This document shows, piece by piece, positions 8,030 to 16,089 of a stretch of DNA of 60,195 bases. The notes under the pieces were generated by a model. The model was not told the DNA's origin. It ran no database searches and was given only the letters and a program-made list of their open reading frames with translations. The position numbers and the translations under genes were made by a program. The DNA is from Moorena bouillonii PNG. Its GTDB lineage: Bacteria > Cyanobacteriota > Cyanobacteriia > Cyanobacteriales > Coleofasciculaceae. Each line of letters begins with the position of its first letter. Positions within the stretch are counted from its first letter, which is position 1. Where the stretch lies: NCBI RefSeq assembly GCF_001942495.1, contig NZ_MKZS01000001.1, positions 946,569-1,006,763 of the forward strand. Direction: 5' to 3'.

Positions 8030-10282
8030 TCAAGAAACAGCAGTATTTATCGCAGTATGTATCAAAGATAATAACGGACCATTCTGCTCTGTGCCACTAA
8101 CCGCTAATTCGCTATGACACAAGTAAACCCGCTCTGTAACTCTACCGAATAAATCTCGCAAAATCCGCTCTAATCGCTGTTGATCAGCTTGGACTTTATC
8201 TTCCTCTGTCCAAGGACGTCCAGACCATTCCTTTAGAAATAGATGAGCTCCGAAAAGGGTAGCTGCACCACCACTGAGCCAGAGGGAAGAACCTGCATCT
8301 AACCAAAAGTGCCAACGGTGGCAGCGGCGAGCGGCACGGTATTGGAAAATAGTAGCAAGGGTGACGGCATTGGTAGCTGTGGGTAGGCGGCGGACGGGAT
8401 AGGGATTAGCAGTAACGGTGCCACGACGTAGCATCAGAATGAATTGGGCGATAGTTTGGGTGGAACGCTGACGGTTAGACGGTTGTTGGTTCGTTTGGCT
8501 CGAATCATTCACCTTCAACTCTTTCCCCAGGCGTCCATTCACTTCCCAGTAGTGTTGAGCGGTTTCCATCAGTTCCCGCAGTGCTGCTAGCTGGTCATAG
8601 GCAAGATTAGAGCCATGCCACAAAAATTTCTGAATAGCGCGGTCGAAAACTACCAGGCACGAAGGAATCAGACCCTGTTGTTGTTGCTCGCGCTGTAGTT
8701 CTAACCATTGGAAAATCTCTGAGTAGGCAGTGGTTGCCTGATGCCCTAACCTATCCCAGCGAGGAAACGACTCCACTGGTAACAGACGAGGTTGCTCAGG
8801 ATCAGGAGCATAGCAGTGATCCGCTAATAAACCAGCACGGACAGGGTCAATTAGGGTTGCCGGTTGCAGATTTGAACTCTCAACCTTCAACCTTTCAACC
8901 TTCAACCTTTCAACCTTCAACCTTTCAACCTTCAACCTTTCAACATTCAACCTTTCACCCTTCAACTCCTGCACTTGTGGTTGGCTACTGAGTACTACCA
9001 GCATTTGTGCGATCGCATCTCGATTCACTAACCGTCCCAAGCCAGGATACACTAGCGCTAGTAGGGTTAGTAATCCCTGAACCATCGGTGAGCTAATTAA
9101 TGGGCGCTGGTCATTGAGGGGTTCGACAGCAATACCTTGGTTAGTCAGGATTTCCGTTAAGGTGTAGCGTGCGATCGCATCTAGACCTGGAGCAATGATC
9201 GCTATTTCACCAGGCTGCACTTGCCCAGACTTGACAGCTTGACTAATCACCCCAGCCGTTTGCTGCAACAGTTGAGCACGGGAGGTGGTTTGAATCGATT
9301 GGATAGACTCAGGTAGACCCTCAATAAACATGGAATTAGTAATTAATTCCACTACTGTGTTTGCCAATTCAACGGGCATTGCATCAATAGATGAATCCGG
9401 TAAGATTTCCACCAAGCAACGGGATGCCAAATCTGCTAGATAATTCGGGTCAGCATTAAGTCCCAAGCGTACCTGTCCATTAGGATTAAAGCTAAAAGCT
9501 CCCACAGCCCCTTGATTGAGTAGAGTCTCAAATAAATCCCGAGCGATCGCAGGATAGTCATCCACATCATCCGCCAGCACTGCCTGATACCGCTGCTGTA
9601 AATACTGCTGATAAGTGGGGTCTGGCAACAAATACCGCCAATACAGTTCAGCAATAATCCCGTAGCTTAAGAATCCCCTCTCTAGACACCAGCTTCGCCA
9701 CTCTAGCAACAGCTTTCCCACCGTTGACCAAAGTTCCGGGTTTCCTTCCTCCTCTGGAATCCCGACCGTTAACATGTGGGGAATGTCTTCAACAGGTATC
9801 CCACTCACTGCTGCTAATTGTAACAAGTCCAGGAGCCGACGAACTCTAGTGTAATCATTCCCCCCTGGCAGTTGTAGTAGATCATTATCCAGGTCAGTAC
9901 GCCAGTGCTGGGTGGCTAAGTCCTGCTCAGTCTCAGGACGCAATCGCAACGGAAACTGTGCCTTGATATCCAATCGCCCAATTAACAAGGGCCAAAATAG
10001 CATTACCTCATCTTGGAAAAAACCTAAAGGTGTCTTGGAAAGTACTGGATACCGTCCCCGGATTACCTCTGTCAGCCGATCTGCAAACTGACGCCGATTA
10101 TCGTCATTAGCAGCAAACACTAAAATTCCTGGGGCTTTTGAGGGGGTTCGTTGATATCTTGAACTCGACTTTGGGTTTGACCAATCCAGTCCTCCTTCAA
10201 CCCATTGGTAAAACTGACTGACAAGGCGAGTTGTTTTGCCAGTGCGAGTTGAGCCAATGATCCACAGTGAATTTTGAGCCAC
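8030..10282 (-). CDS. Recombinase/helicase-like ATPase (SF1/AddB-like)
   Basis: A 750-residue protein with a Walker A loop at its very N-terminus (GSTRTGKTT, residues about 11-19) and a UvrD/AddB-like layout: an early ATP site, then regions resembling superfamily 1 helicase segments (for example 'GEIAIIAPGLDAIARYT' near 358). Cyanobacterial relatives are usually annotated as recombinase-family or helicase-like proteins; the precise reaction is not known. The start is GTG at 10282. Residues about 440-468 are a perfect tandem array of the pentapeptide L-K-V-E-R, encoded by an 8875-8960 DNA repeat identical in style to intergenic repeats, so it is a recent in-frame insertion in a linker. It stands alone, divergent from pxcA. 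Confidence 0.7.
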   Translation of the reverse strand: MAQNSLWIIGSTRTGKTTRLVSQFYQWVEGGLDWSNPKSSSRYQRTPSKAPGILVFAANDDNRRQFADRLTEVIRGRYPVLSKTPLGFFQDEVMLFWPLLIGRLDIKAQFPLRLRPETEQDLATQHWRTDLDNDLLQLPGGNDYTRVRRLLDLLQLAAVSGIPVEDIPHMLTVGIPEEEGNPELWSTVGKLLLEWRSWCLERGFLSYGIIAELYWRYLLPDPTYQQYLQQRYQAVLADDVDDYPAIARDLFETLLNQGAVGAFSFNPNGQVRLGLNADPNYLADLASRCLVEILPDSSIDAMPVELANTVVELITNSMFIEGLPESIQSIQTTSRAQLLQQTAGVISQAVKSGQVQPGEIAIIAPGLDAIARYTLTEILTNQGIAVEPLNDQRPLISSPMVQGLLTLLALVYPGLGRLVNRDAIAQMLVVLSSQPQVQELKGERLNVERLKVERLKVERLKVERLKVESSNLQPATLIDPVRAGLLADHCYAPDPEQPRLLPVESFPRWDRLGHQATTAYSEIFQWLELQREQQQQGLIPSCLVVFDRAIQKFLWHGSNLAYDQLAALRELMETAQHYWEVNGRLGKELKVNDSSQTNQQPSNRQRSTQTIAQFILMLRRGTVTANPYPVRRLPTATNAVTLATIFQYRAARRCHRWHFWLDAGSSLWLSGGAATLFGAHLFLKEWSGRPWTEEDKVQADQQRLERILRDLFGRVTERVYLCHSELAVSGTEQNGPLLSLIHTAINTAVS
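8875..8962. repeat. In-frame tandem repeat inside the recombinase gene
   Basis: Five to six copies of a 15-bp unit (TTTCAACCTTCAACC on the plus strand). Read on the minus strand it encodes LKVER repeats. The 15-bp unit keeps the frame. Similar TTCAACC/TTTCAAC arrays lie between genes at 15170-15226. Confidence 0.85.
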
Positions 10283-10399
10283 AAAATTTTTCTTTAGGTA
10301 ATTTGCTATTATAGCACAACTAGGATGTAAGAGTTCTAGGAATAATTAGGTGTAAGAATGCACCCCTTAGATGTTGAGAGTATGATCCTAGAGAATTGA

Positions 10400-11791
10400 A
10401 TGAATCTTCAAACTATCTTACGCACAGCTAGACAATGGTTCTTCAATACACCAGAGAGAGCCTTGGATCAGGCATACAAAGCGGCACTAAAAATTAAAGC
10501 GATTGAAGATGAATATTTTGGAGGTAAAAAAATCTCCGCCGATACCAGTCAATATAGTAACAGCGTTATTGCCTATTTTGAGGCAGAAATTAATAAATAT
10601 ATCAAGACTATCAACGTTAGACTAGCAGAATTTAAAACCAGTCGTTCTGTTATAATAAATTCTGAATTAACTGGATCTAATCCTCTCGAAACTAGTCAAC
10701 AACAAGCTAGAGAAAATTCTCGGTTATCTGAGTCAATCGACCTCAGCGATCAGCAGTCAATACTTATTGAAAAATTAAATTTTATTGATGAAATTATCAA
10801 CAAGTATGCGGCCCCAAAACCGGAAAAATCCACCGCAGCATTGATTCCCATAAACCAAAAGCCAGATAATCAGATTACTAACGCCAGTCCAAGACAGGTT
10901 ATCAAGCAAAATTCCAATCTTAGAGAAGCTGCTTATTTGGAATCAGACAACAATTCATCTCGAAATAATCAAGGAGCTAACTCCAAGAAAATCACCGATA
11001 AAACCGGTGTATTACCTAGGTCAATCGTAGGAACAGTCAAAAGAATTCAGCAGGAACTCGATCCACGAGCTGAAGATAAAGTTGTCAAAACCTTTCGTCG
11101 GTCTCAACGTAAAACCGTAATCTCTATTAAATTTATCCTCATTTTAACTATTGTTCCTATTTTAACTCAGCAAATTTCTAAAACGTTTTTAGTTAGTCCC
11201 ATAGTTGATCACTTTAGAAGTAGCCAGGAATCAGCTATTTTTTTAAATTATGAAATGGAAGAAGAAGCTCTGGTAGAGTTAAAAAAATTTGAAGAAGAAC
11301 TCCACTTTAGAAGCTTACTGGGGTTTACTCCTAAACTATCTGAGGAGGAGATGGAAGAAGAAATTAAGCATAAAGCTAACGAACTGGCAGAAGACTATCA
11401 TAATCAAGGATCCAATGCCATTAAAAATATTTTTGCTGACATTATAGCTCTAGTTAGTTTTGCCTTAGTTATCATGAACAGCAAACGAGATGTAATTATT
11501 TTAAAATCGTTTATGGATGATATTATCTATGGGCTTAGTGATAGTGCCAAAGCGTTTATAATTATTTTGTTTACCGATATATTTGTAGGATTCCACTCTC
11601 CTCACGGTTGGGAAATAATCCTAGAAGCCCTATCCCGACATTTAGGAATACCAGAAAGTCGAGAGTTTATATTTTTGTTTATTGCCACATTTCCAGTTAT
11701 CTTGGATTCAGTGATAAAATATTGGATTTTCCGCTATCTGAATCGGATATCTCCTTCAGCAGTAGCTACCTATCGCACCATGAATGAATAA
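10400..11791 (+). CDS. pxcA: Proton extrusion protein PxcA (CemA family)
   Basis: A 463-residue membrane protein of the PxcA/CotA/CemA family, required in cyanobacteria for light-induced proton extrusion and pH homeostasis. The first 230 residues are soluble and low in conservation. The C-terminal part has the CemA domain with four hydrophobic segments (about 237-257, 345-365, 385-403 and 425-446), the HSPHGWE motif near 403 and the PVILDSVIKYWIF ending typical of the family. Length matches cyanobacterial PxcA (around 420-470). It is divergent from the recombinase gene with a 117-bp spacer. Confidence 0.94.
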   Translation: MNLQTILRTARQWFFNTPERALDQAYKAALKIKAIEDEYFGGKKISADTSQYSNSVIAYFEAEINKYIKTINVRLAEFKTSRSVIINSELTGSNPLETSQQQARENSRLSESIDLSDQQSILIEKLNFIDEIINKYAAPKPEKSTAALIPINQKPDNQITNASPRQVIKQNSNLREAAYLESDNNSSRNNQGANSKKITDKTGVLPRSIVGTVKRIQQELDPRAEDKVVKTFRRSQRKTVISIKFILILTIVPILTQQISKTFLVSPIVDHFRSSQESAIFLNYEMEEEALVELKKFEEELHFRSLLGFTPKLSEEEMEEEIKHKANELAEDYHNQGSNAIKNIFADIIALVSFALVIMNSKRDVIILKSFMDDIIYGLSDSAKAFIIILFTDIFVGFHSPHGWEIILEALSRHLGIPESREFIFLFIATFPVILDSVIKYWIFRYLNRISPSAVATYRTMNE

Positions 11792-11851
11792 TAATGGCTT
11801 TACCGTACTTTTTAGGCTAAATAAACAGTCTGTAAGAGGGAACGGGGAACA

Positions 11852-11990
11852 GCGATGCAGCGCGGTCTTGGGGAGGCAGCGCGGTCTTGGGGAGGCAGTG
11901 CGGTCTTGGGGGTTTCCCCCATGAGCAACTGCCGTGGTTCCCCCCATGAGCGACTGCCGTGGTTTCCCCCATGAGCGACTACATCAAGAC
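11852..11990. repeat. Modular GATGCAG...CTTGGGG palindromic repeat, expanded copy
   Basis: Starts GCGATGCAGCGCGGTCTTGG and ends CGACTACATCAAGAC. Inside, the block 'GCGGTCTTGGGGAGGCA' occurs two to three times and the block 'CCCCCATGAGCGACTGCCGT' two to three times. Shorter copies in reverse orientation are at 51402-51497 and 60141-60193. The core 53-bp form pairs GATGCAG with CTGCATC and GGGGG with CCCCC. Confidence 0.8.
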
Positions 11991-12151
11991 GGGAACAGGG
12001 AATAGTGGTAAGAGGCGGTATTCTAAAAATTTTGTTACTTGAAGAGCATAATTTTTCTGTCTTGATACAGTCACTCATGGGGGTTTAGCTAAAGACCGCT
12101 ATTGAATAAGCATAATAATATAGCCGTAAAAATAAAGCTTAAGACATGTTT

Positions 12152-12223
12152 ATTTTCCCTATTCCCTATTCCCTATTCCCTACTCCCTACTCCCTACTCC
12201 CTACTCCCTACTCCCTACTCCCT
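12152..12223. repeat. Heptameric short tandem repeat array (CCCTATT/CCCTACT)
   Basis: About ten 7-bp units, first CCCTATT then CCCTACT. This is the STRR class of cyanobacterial repeat. It lies downstream of the YdcF-family gene on the opposite strand. Confidence 0.85.
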
Positions 12224-12256
12224 CACCCAATTTAAATATAGCCATTTTGGCAATAT

Positions 12257-12904
12257 TCAAACTTTAAAACTTACAACTTGAGCATAGAGATAAGCGATTG
12301 TTTCAGACATGATTGACCGCACTCCTTGACTAGAAACCCACCACTGTTTTGGTTCATAGTCAAGGGAATTAGCAGCTATTGCTCCAACTTTAATCTCAGG
12401 ACCAAGAACTTGCTTAAATAGCATCCAACTTCTGCGAGTATGAACATCAAACGAATAAAGATTAATCGATTTTATTGATTCATCAGACGTTAATAGCCAC
12501 TCCCGTAACGCCTGAACCGATGCTAAGGTACGATTGACAGTAACATCTGGTGCTGGAACAGCAACTAATTTATCTGGCTCAAAACCCAGTGCGATAAACG
12601 TTGCCGCAGTCAATTCAGCATAGCTTTTATACTCTGACAGATAATATCCTTTACGCAGAGGAAGGCCAGTGGTGATTATTTTTTGATAATTACCCCGATC
12701 AAATTCTTCCATGGCACCTTTTAAGGCATAGTCCGGTAGCCATCCTTCTACTACTAAAGCATCAGCGTTAATGGGAGAATTAATCGATAAAAATGGGTGG
12801 ATATGAGTTAACATAAAGAGACTAAACGTAATAATCAAAAAAATATTCACAAACCATCCTTTAACCGTTAAACCCCACTGTTTTCGCCTACATACTAAAC
12901 GCAT
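12257..12904 (-). CDS. YdcF/SanA/ElyC family protein (DUF218)
   Basis: A 215-residue protein with one N-terminal transmembrane segment (about residues 16-37) followed by a DUF218-type domain. The domain begins with 'ADALVVEGWLPDYAL' near 48 and includes ITTGLPL, the conserved acidic/asparagine stretch PDVTVNRTLAS and a later H-T-R-R-S-W. Family members (YdcF, SanA, ElyC) are linked to envelope maintenance; the enzymatic activity is not established. The domain is predicted to face the periplasm. The gene is isolated between repeat-rich spacers. Confidence 0.8.
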   Translation of the reverse strand: MRLVCRRKQWGLTVKGWFVNIFLIITFSLFMLTHIHPFLSINSPINADALVVEGWLPDYALKGAMEEFDRGNYQKIITTGLPLRKGYYLSEYKSYAELTAATFIALGFEPDKLVAVPAPDVTVNRTLASVQALREWLLTSDESIKSINLYSFDVHTRRSWMLFKQVLGPEIKVGAIAANSLDYEPKQWWVSSQGVRSIMSETIAYLYAQVVSFKV

Positions 12905-13228
12905 GATTGGGACTTTTTATGAAAAATTATCTCGTCAATAGTCACTAGTCATTAGTAACCACAAATAAATGATATTGTGGTCACTAATGTATGGTATAGC
13001 CTACGGTAGAGAAAACCGTGGTCACCTAATCACTGATGACTAAGAATTACTGATGACTAGTAACGTCTAGAGCATCTTACTTTTCTAGTACTTACCAATC
13101 AAAGTCCCATCTGTCCGGATTATTTTAAAAAGGATTCTATTCAGTCCGCTTGCTTCCTTCGTTTATAGTCTTATTTTTTGATAATTGACTAATGACTAGC
13201 AGCTTATTAATTCTCTACAGGTTTGTAA

Positions 13229-13272
13229 GCATTCAGCCGTCAGCTGTCAGCCGTCAGCTGTCAGCCGTCAGG
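13229..13272. repeat. Tandem repeat CAGCCGTCAGCTGT
   Basis: About three copies of the alternating 7-mers CAGCCGT and CAGCTGT, an STRR-type array with no coding overlap. Confidence 0.8.
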
Positions 13273-13370
13273 TTAAAATAAACCTCCTTCGCGTAGCGTG
13301 TGCCTATGCCCAATGCGCAATGGGCAAACAGGAGAATTTAATAGTTCGAGATTAATGAAAATTGGAGTAA

Positions 13371-13442
13371 GCATTCAGCAGTCAGCGGTCAGTGCTCAGT
13401 GCTCAGTGCTCAGCGTTCAGCGTTCAGCGGTCAGCGGTCAGC
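13371..13442. repeat. Tandem heptamer array (CAGTGCT/CAGCGTT/CAGCGGT)
   Basis: About ten 7-bp units in homogeneous blocks: CAGTGCT x3, CAGCGTT x2 and CAGCGGT x2, with diverged edges. The block structure shows local unit-by-unit expansion. Confidence 0.85.
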
Positions 13443-13521
13443 TTATTTTACTCAAAAGCTGTTCGGTGTAGCTTGGCCTACGGCCAATGGCACCTCAAGT
13501 AGCACCATCTGTAGCGCTAAT

Positions 13522-13587
13522 CGCTGACCGCTGATAGCTGATAACTGATAGCTGATAGCTGATAGCTGATAACTGATAGCTAATAGC
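13522..13587. repeat. Tandem heptamer array (GATAGCT/GATAACT)
   Basis: About nine copies of CTGATAGCT/CTGATAACT-like heptamers. The array runs right up to the TAA stop codon of the minus-strand DUF2301 gene. Confidence 0.85.
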
Positions 13588-14241
13588 TTACACAGGCTTC
13601 TTTTTGAGATACTCAAAAACCGACTTATCACCAATATCAGGTGGAATCGGTTGCAATACTTTACGCAGGGCAAACACCATAAACAAAACCGCCCAGAGTC
13701 CTAACAGAATCATCTCCCAATCTGTAGACCAAAATCCAACGATATGTCCTAGTAGCAGCATAGGGACTAGGGGAGTTAGGAATTTAGTTTCCAAGCGATT
13801 AAAGCAAAATGCTTCCTTGAAATAAATTCCGGTTAACGCTGCAAAGGTAAAACCAATTCCGAATAGAGAAATAGGATGGTTATAAATGTATAGAGCAAGG
13901 GGCTCATTGCTGGAAAAGGCCAGTACAATGGAGGAAATGCAACCGATGCCCCAAAAGATTTGTAGTAGGCGGTGCAGGGGAGCTAGATAAATATGAATGG
14001 TGACTAAGCTAACCCCTAGGGCAAGGCAGAATAAGCCATAAAGAGGAGTCAGCACATTTAAAATACTTGGGCTAGCTCCCCGCAATAGAATTAAATTACT
14101 CGCGATCGCAAAGCTCAAGGCTGCTACCACTAAGCCAGCGCGGTAGATAACTACGCCAATGCGATCGCTTTCGGTAATGGTAAATTCTCCAAACTGACCT
14201 TGGTAAACTACCGGTTCAGATGGTTGTAGTGATGTGGTCAT
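13588..14241 (-). CDS. DUF2301 domain-containing integral membrane protein
   Basis: A 217-residue polytopic membrane protein of the cyanobacterial DUF2301 family. About seven hydrophobic segments follow a soluble N-terminus that contains 'YQGQFGEFTITESDRIG'. The C-terminus is short and charged (EYLKKKPV). Function is unknown. It lies 36 bp downstream of the SAM hydrolase gene on the same strand, so the two may be co-transcribed. Two HIP1-like GCGATCGC sites fall inside the gene. Confidence 0.82.
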   Translation of the reverse strand: MTTSLQPSEPVVYQGQFGEFTITESDRIGVVIYRAGLVVAALSFAIASNLILLRGASPSILNVLTPLYGLFCLALGVSLVTIHIYLAPLHRLLQIFWGIGCISSIVLAFSSNEPLALYIYNHPISLFGIGFTFAALTGIYFKEAFCFNRLETKFLTPLVPMLLLGHIVGFWSTDWEMILLGLWAVLFMVFALRKVLQPIPPDIGDKSVFEYLKKKPV

Positions 14242-14277
14242 AATATCCTGGAAAGGAACTCTGTACTAATGAACATT

Positions 14278-15069
14278 CTAATTTTTAATGCTTAATTCAA
14301 CTGTATCTCCCCAATCCAGCTGTAATTGAGACTTAGCACTCCCACCGTTAACAGCGATTTCTACCCAACCATGGCTACCAATTAGGGCAACGATCTCTCC
14401 AAGTGGGCAATTGCTGTAGGTTTGACTATGGGGGATAATGCGATCGCTTATCTTAACCGACCAAGTTTTGCCATCAACCTCACCCCCTGGGATATTGGTG
14501 ATTAAATTGCCAAAATGGTCAACATATTGGATAGAACCAATAATCCCATCATCGGTTAGTGTTTTTGTTGGTATATCTAGCGTTACCAAAGTGTTTGGGT
14601 CAATTACCTCTCCCAAGCTTTCGATTGCTAAGCCACTAGCCAAGTGAGCTGCAACACTAGCAAAGATATCTCGACCATGAAACGTAGTGCTAGGATTTCT
14701 AGTGCGCCAGTAGGCTGAGTTGCTTAGCTCAACTGCTGCCATGACTGGGTATTGCTCCAAAACTCCACTGAATAGCCCATTATCTGGACCAACCAAGAAA
14801 CCCTGTGAAAGTTGGATAGCGATCGCTCTTCGGTGACTGCCGACTCCTGGATCAACCACCGCCACATGAACTGTCCCAGCTGGAAAGCAGGGATAGGCAT
14901 TGATCAAATTAAACCGAGCAGCGGCTAGGTTTTGAGGGGGGATTTGGTGAGTCAGGTCTACTATATTCAAAGTTGGGTTCACTTGGGCAATGACACCCTT
15001 CATCACACCCACATAAACATCTTGTAAGCCAAAATCACTCAGGAGAGTAATAATCCGATTGTCAGGCAT
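14278..15069 (-). CDS. SAM hydrolase / hydroxide adenosyltransferase (DUF62, chlorinase-fluorinase family)
   Basis: A 263-residue member of the SAM-dependent chlorinase/fluorinase superfamily. The non-halogenating DUF62 branch hydrolyses S-adenosylmethionine to adenosine and methionine. Landmarks are SDFG at 11-14, VDPGVG at 72-77, GPDNGLFS at 94-101 and FHGRDIF at 130-136. The predicted hydrolase triad D73, R80/R81 and H131 is present. A halogenase would have a different set at these places, so halogenation is unlikely. It is upstream of the DUF2301 gene, same strand, 36 bp apart. Confidence 0.9.
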   Translation of the reverse strand: MPDNRIITLLSDFGLQDVYVGVMKGVIAQVNPTLNIVDLTHQIPPQNLAAARFNLINAYPCFPAGTVHVAVVDPGVGSHRRAIAIQLSQGFLVGPDNGLFSGVLEQYPVMAAVELSNSAYWRTRNPSTTFHGRDIFASVAAHLASGLAIESLGEVIDPNTLVTLDIPTKTLTDDGIIGSIQYVDHFGNLITNIPGGEVDGKTWSVKISDRIIPHSQTYSNCPLGEIVALIGSHGWVEIAVNGGSAKSQLQLDWGDTVELSIKN

Positions 15070-15377
15070 GGTTATCTCAAATCCAGTTGACTGATGATCA
15101 TATCCCTTCTCGGGTAATCGGTAATGGGTAATGAGCCAGAATTGCTATGAGCGTCAAGGGCTTCCAACTTTAAACCTTAAACTTCAAACATTAAACTTTC
15201 AACTTTCAACCGTCAACCGTCAACCGCTTCTTAAGGCTGAAGTATGAAGATATGAAAGCTAAAGCTGAAAGCTATCTCAAGCTGAAAGGTCAAGACTGAA
15301 CGGATGAGTTAGGATAAGGATTAAATTCAATACCACTTAACAAGGCTAATCTACCCTAGAGCAAAGGTTCACTAATC
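15070..15377. other. Intergenic region with TTTCAACC-type repeats
   Basis: No gene seen. A loose array of CTTTCAAC/CCGTCAAC units (about 15168-15226) is followed by a diverged AAGCTGAAAG-type array (about 15235-15295). Divergent promoters for the SAM hydrolase and DUF1361 genes should lie here. Confidence 0.6.
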
Positions 15378-16022
15378 ATGTCTATGGACACATTACTGAC
15401 AGAGGTATGGAAAGCTTGGCATAGCCACAATGGCTGGATGGCTTGGAATTTGTTTCTAGCATCAATACCATTAGCTCTAAGTTTTTGGCTATTCCGGAGT
15501 AAATCTGGCTTACACTCCGGATTATGGTGGATAGGTTTAGCAGTTTTTATCCTATTTTTGCCCAATGCGCCCTATCTGCTCACCGATGTAATTCATCTAA
15601 TTCAAGCCATTCGCCGCAATTACTCAGTATGGACAATTACTCTAGTTGTTATTCCCCAACATCTGCTAGTTATCCTAACCGGTTTTGAAGCTTACGTTCT
15701 ATCTGTGATTAACCTAGGTGAGTATTTGCAGCGGCGAAGGTTAGGAAAGTTGATCGTCTCAGCTGAGTTAATTACTCATGGTCTGTGCGCCTTTGGTATT
15801 TATCTAGGACGATTTCAACGCTTCAACAGCTGGGACTTGGTTGCTCAACCCAATAGCTTAGTCAAGGGCATGATTGATGATTTAACCTCTAAAGGTCCAC
15901 TACTAGTAATGGCCGTAACATTCGTGGTGCTGACTGTATTTTACTGGATGATGAAGCAAATAACCTTAGGAATTATGATCAGAATGCGCCACCAACGTTC
16001 TGGCAGGGCAGCTTCTGGATAA
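15378..16022 (+). CDS. DUF1361 domain-containing membrane protein
   Basis: A 214-residue integral membrane protein with about six hydrophobic segments and the DUF1361 hallmark 'LFLPNAPYLLTDVIHL' near residue 55. Function is unknown. The last codon and the TAA stop are the first part of a 15-bp tandem repeat that continues past the gene (16015-16074). A second methionine at codon 3 is also possible as start. Confidence 0.85.
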   Translation: MSMDTLLTEVWKAWHSHNGWMAWNLFLASIPLALSFWLFRSKSGLHSGLWWIGLAVFILFLPNAPYLLTDVIHLIQAIRRNYSVWTITLVVIPQHLLVILTGFEAYVLSVINLGEYLQRRRLGKLIVSAELITHGLCAFGIYLGRFQRFNSWDLVAQPNSLVKGMIDDLTSKGPLLVMAVTFVVLTVFYWMMKQITLGIMIRMRHQRSGRAASG

Positions 16023-16074
16023 CAGATTCCTGGATAACAGATTCCTGGATAACAGATTCTTGGATAACAGATTC
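16015..16074. repeat. 15-bp tandem repeat x4 spanning a stop codon
   Basis: Four exact or near-exact copies of CTGGATAACAGATTC. The first copy contains the TAA stop codon of the DUF1361 gene and the fourth has one change at its first base. Confidence 0.9.
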
Positions 16075-16089
16075 ACAACTTCCAAAGTT

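Larger units (their letters stand above)
11792..12256. other. Repeat-filled intergenic region
   Basis: No gene is supported. It holds an expanded copy of a modular palindromic repeat (11852-11990), a partial copy of the same repeat near 12056-12085, and an array of CCCTATT/CCCTACT heptamers (12152-12223). Confidence 0.7.
12905..13587. other. Repeat-rich intergenic region
   Basis: No gene is supported. Three separate tandem arrays built on CAGTCAGC/TCAGCGGTCAGC-like and GATAGCTGATAACT-like units lie at 13229-13272, 13371-13442 and 13522-13587. Two short copies of a GGCCTACGGCCAATGG-type palindrome lie near 13283-13320 and 13470-13510. The last array abuts the stop codon of the DUF2301 gene. 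Confidence 0.7.

Noticed and set aside
11756-12078. Minus-strand frames over the modular repeat after pxcA
   Set aside because: The translated sequence is only the repeat blocks (P-R-P-R-C and G-G-N-P-type), not a protein.
13229-13587. CRISPR-like array
   Set aside because: Repeats are head-to-tail heptamers without spacers of constant length and no cas genes are present.
14278-15069. SAM-dependent halogenase
   Set aside because: The DUF62 hydrolase residues (D73, R80/81, H131) are present, which point to SAM hydrolysis rather than halide transfer.
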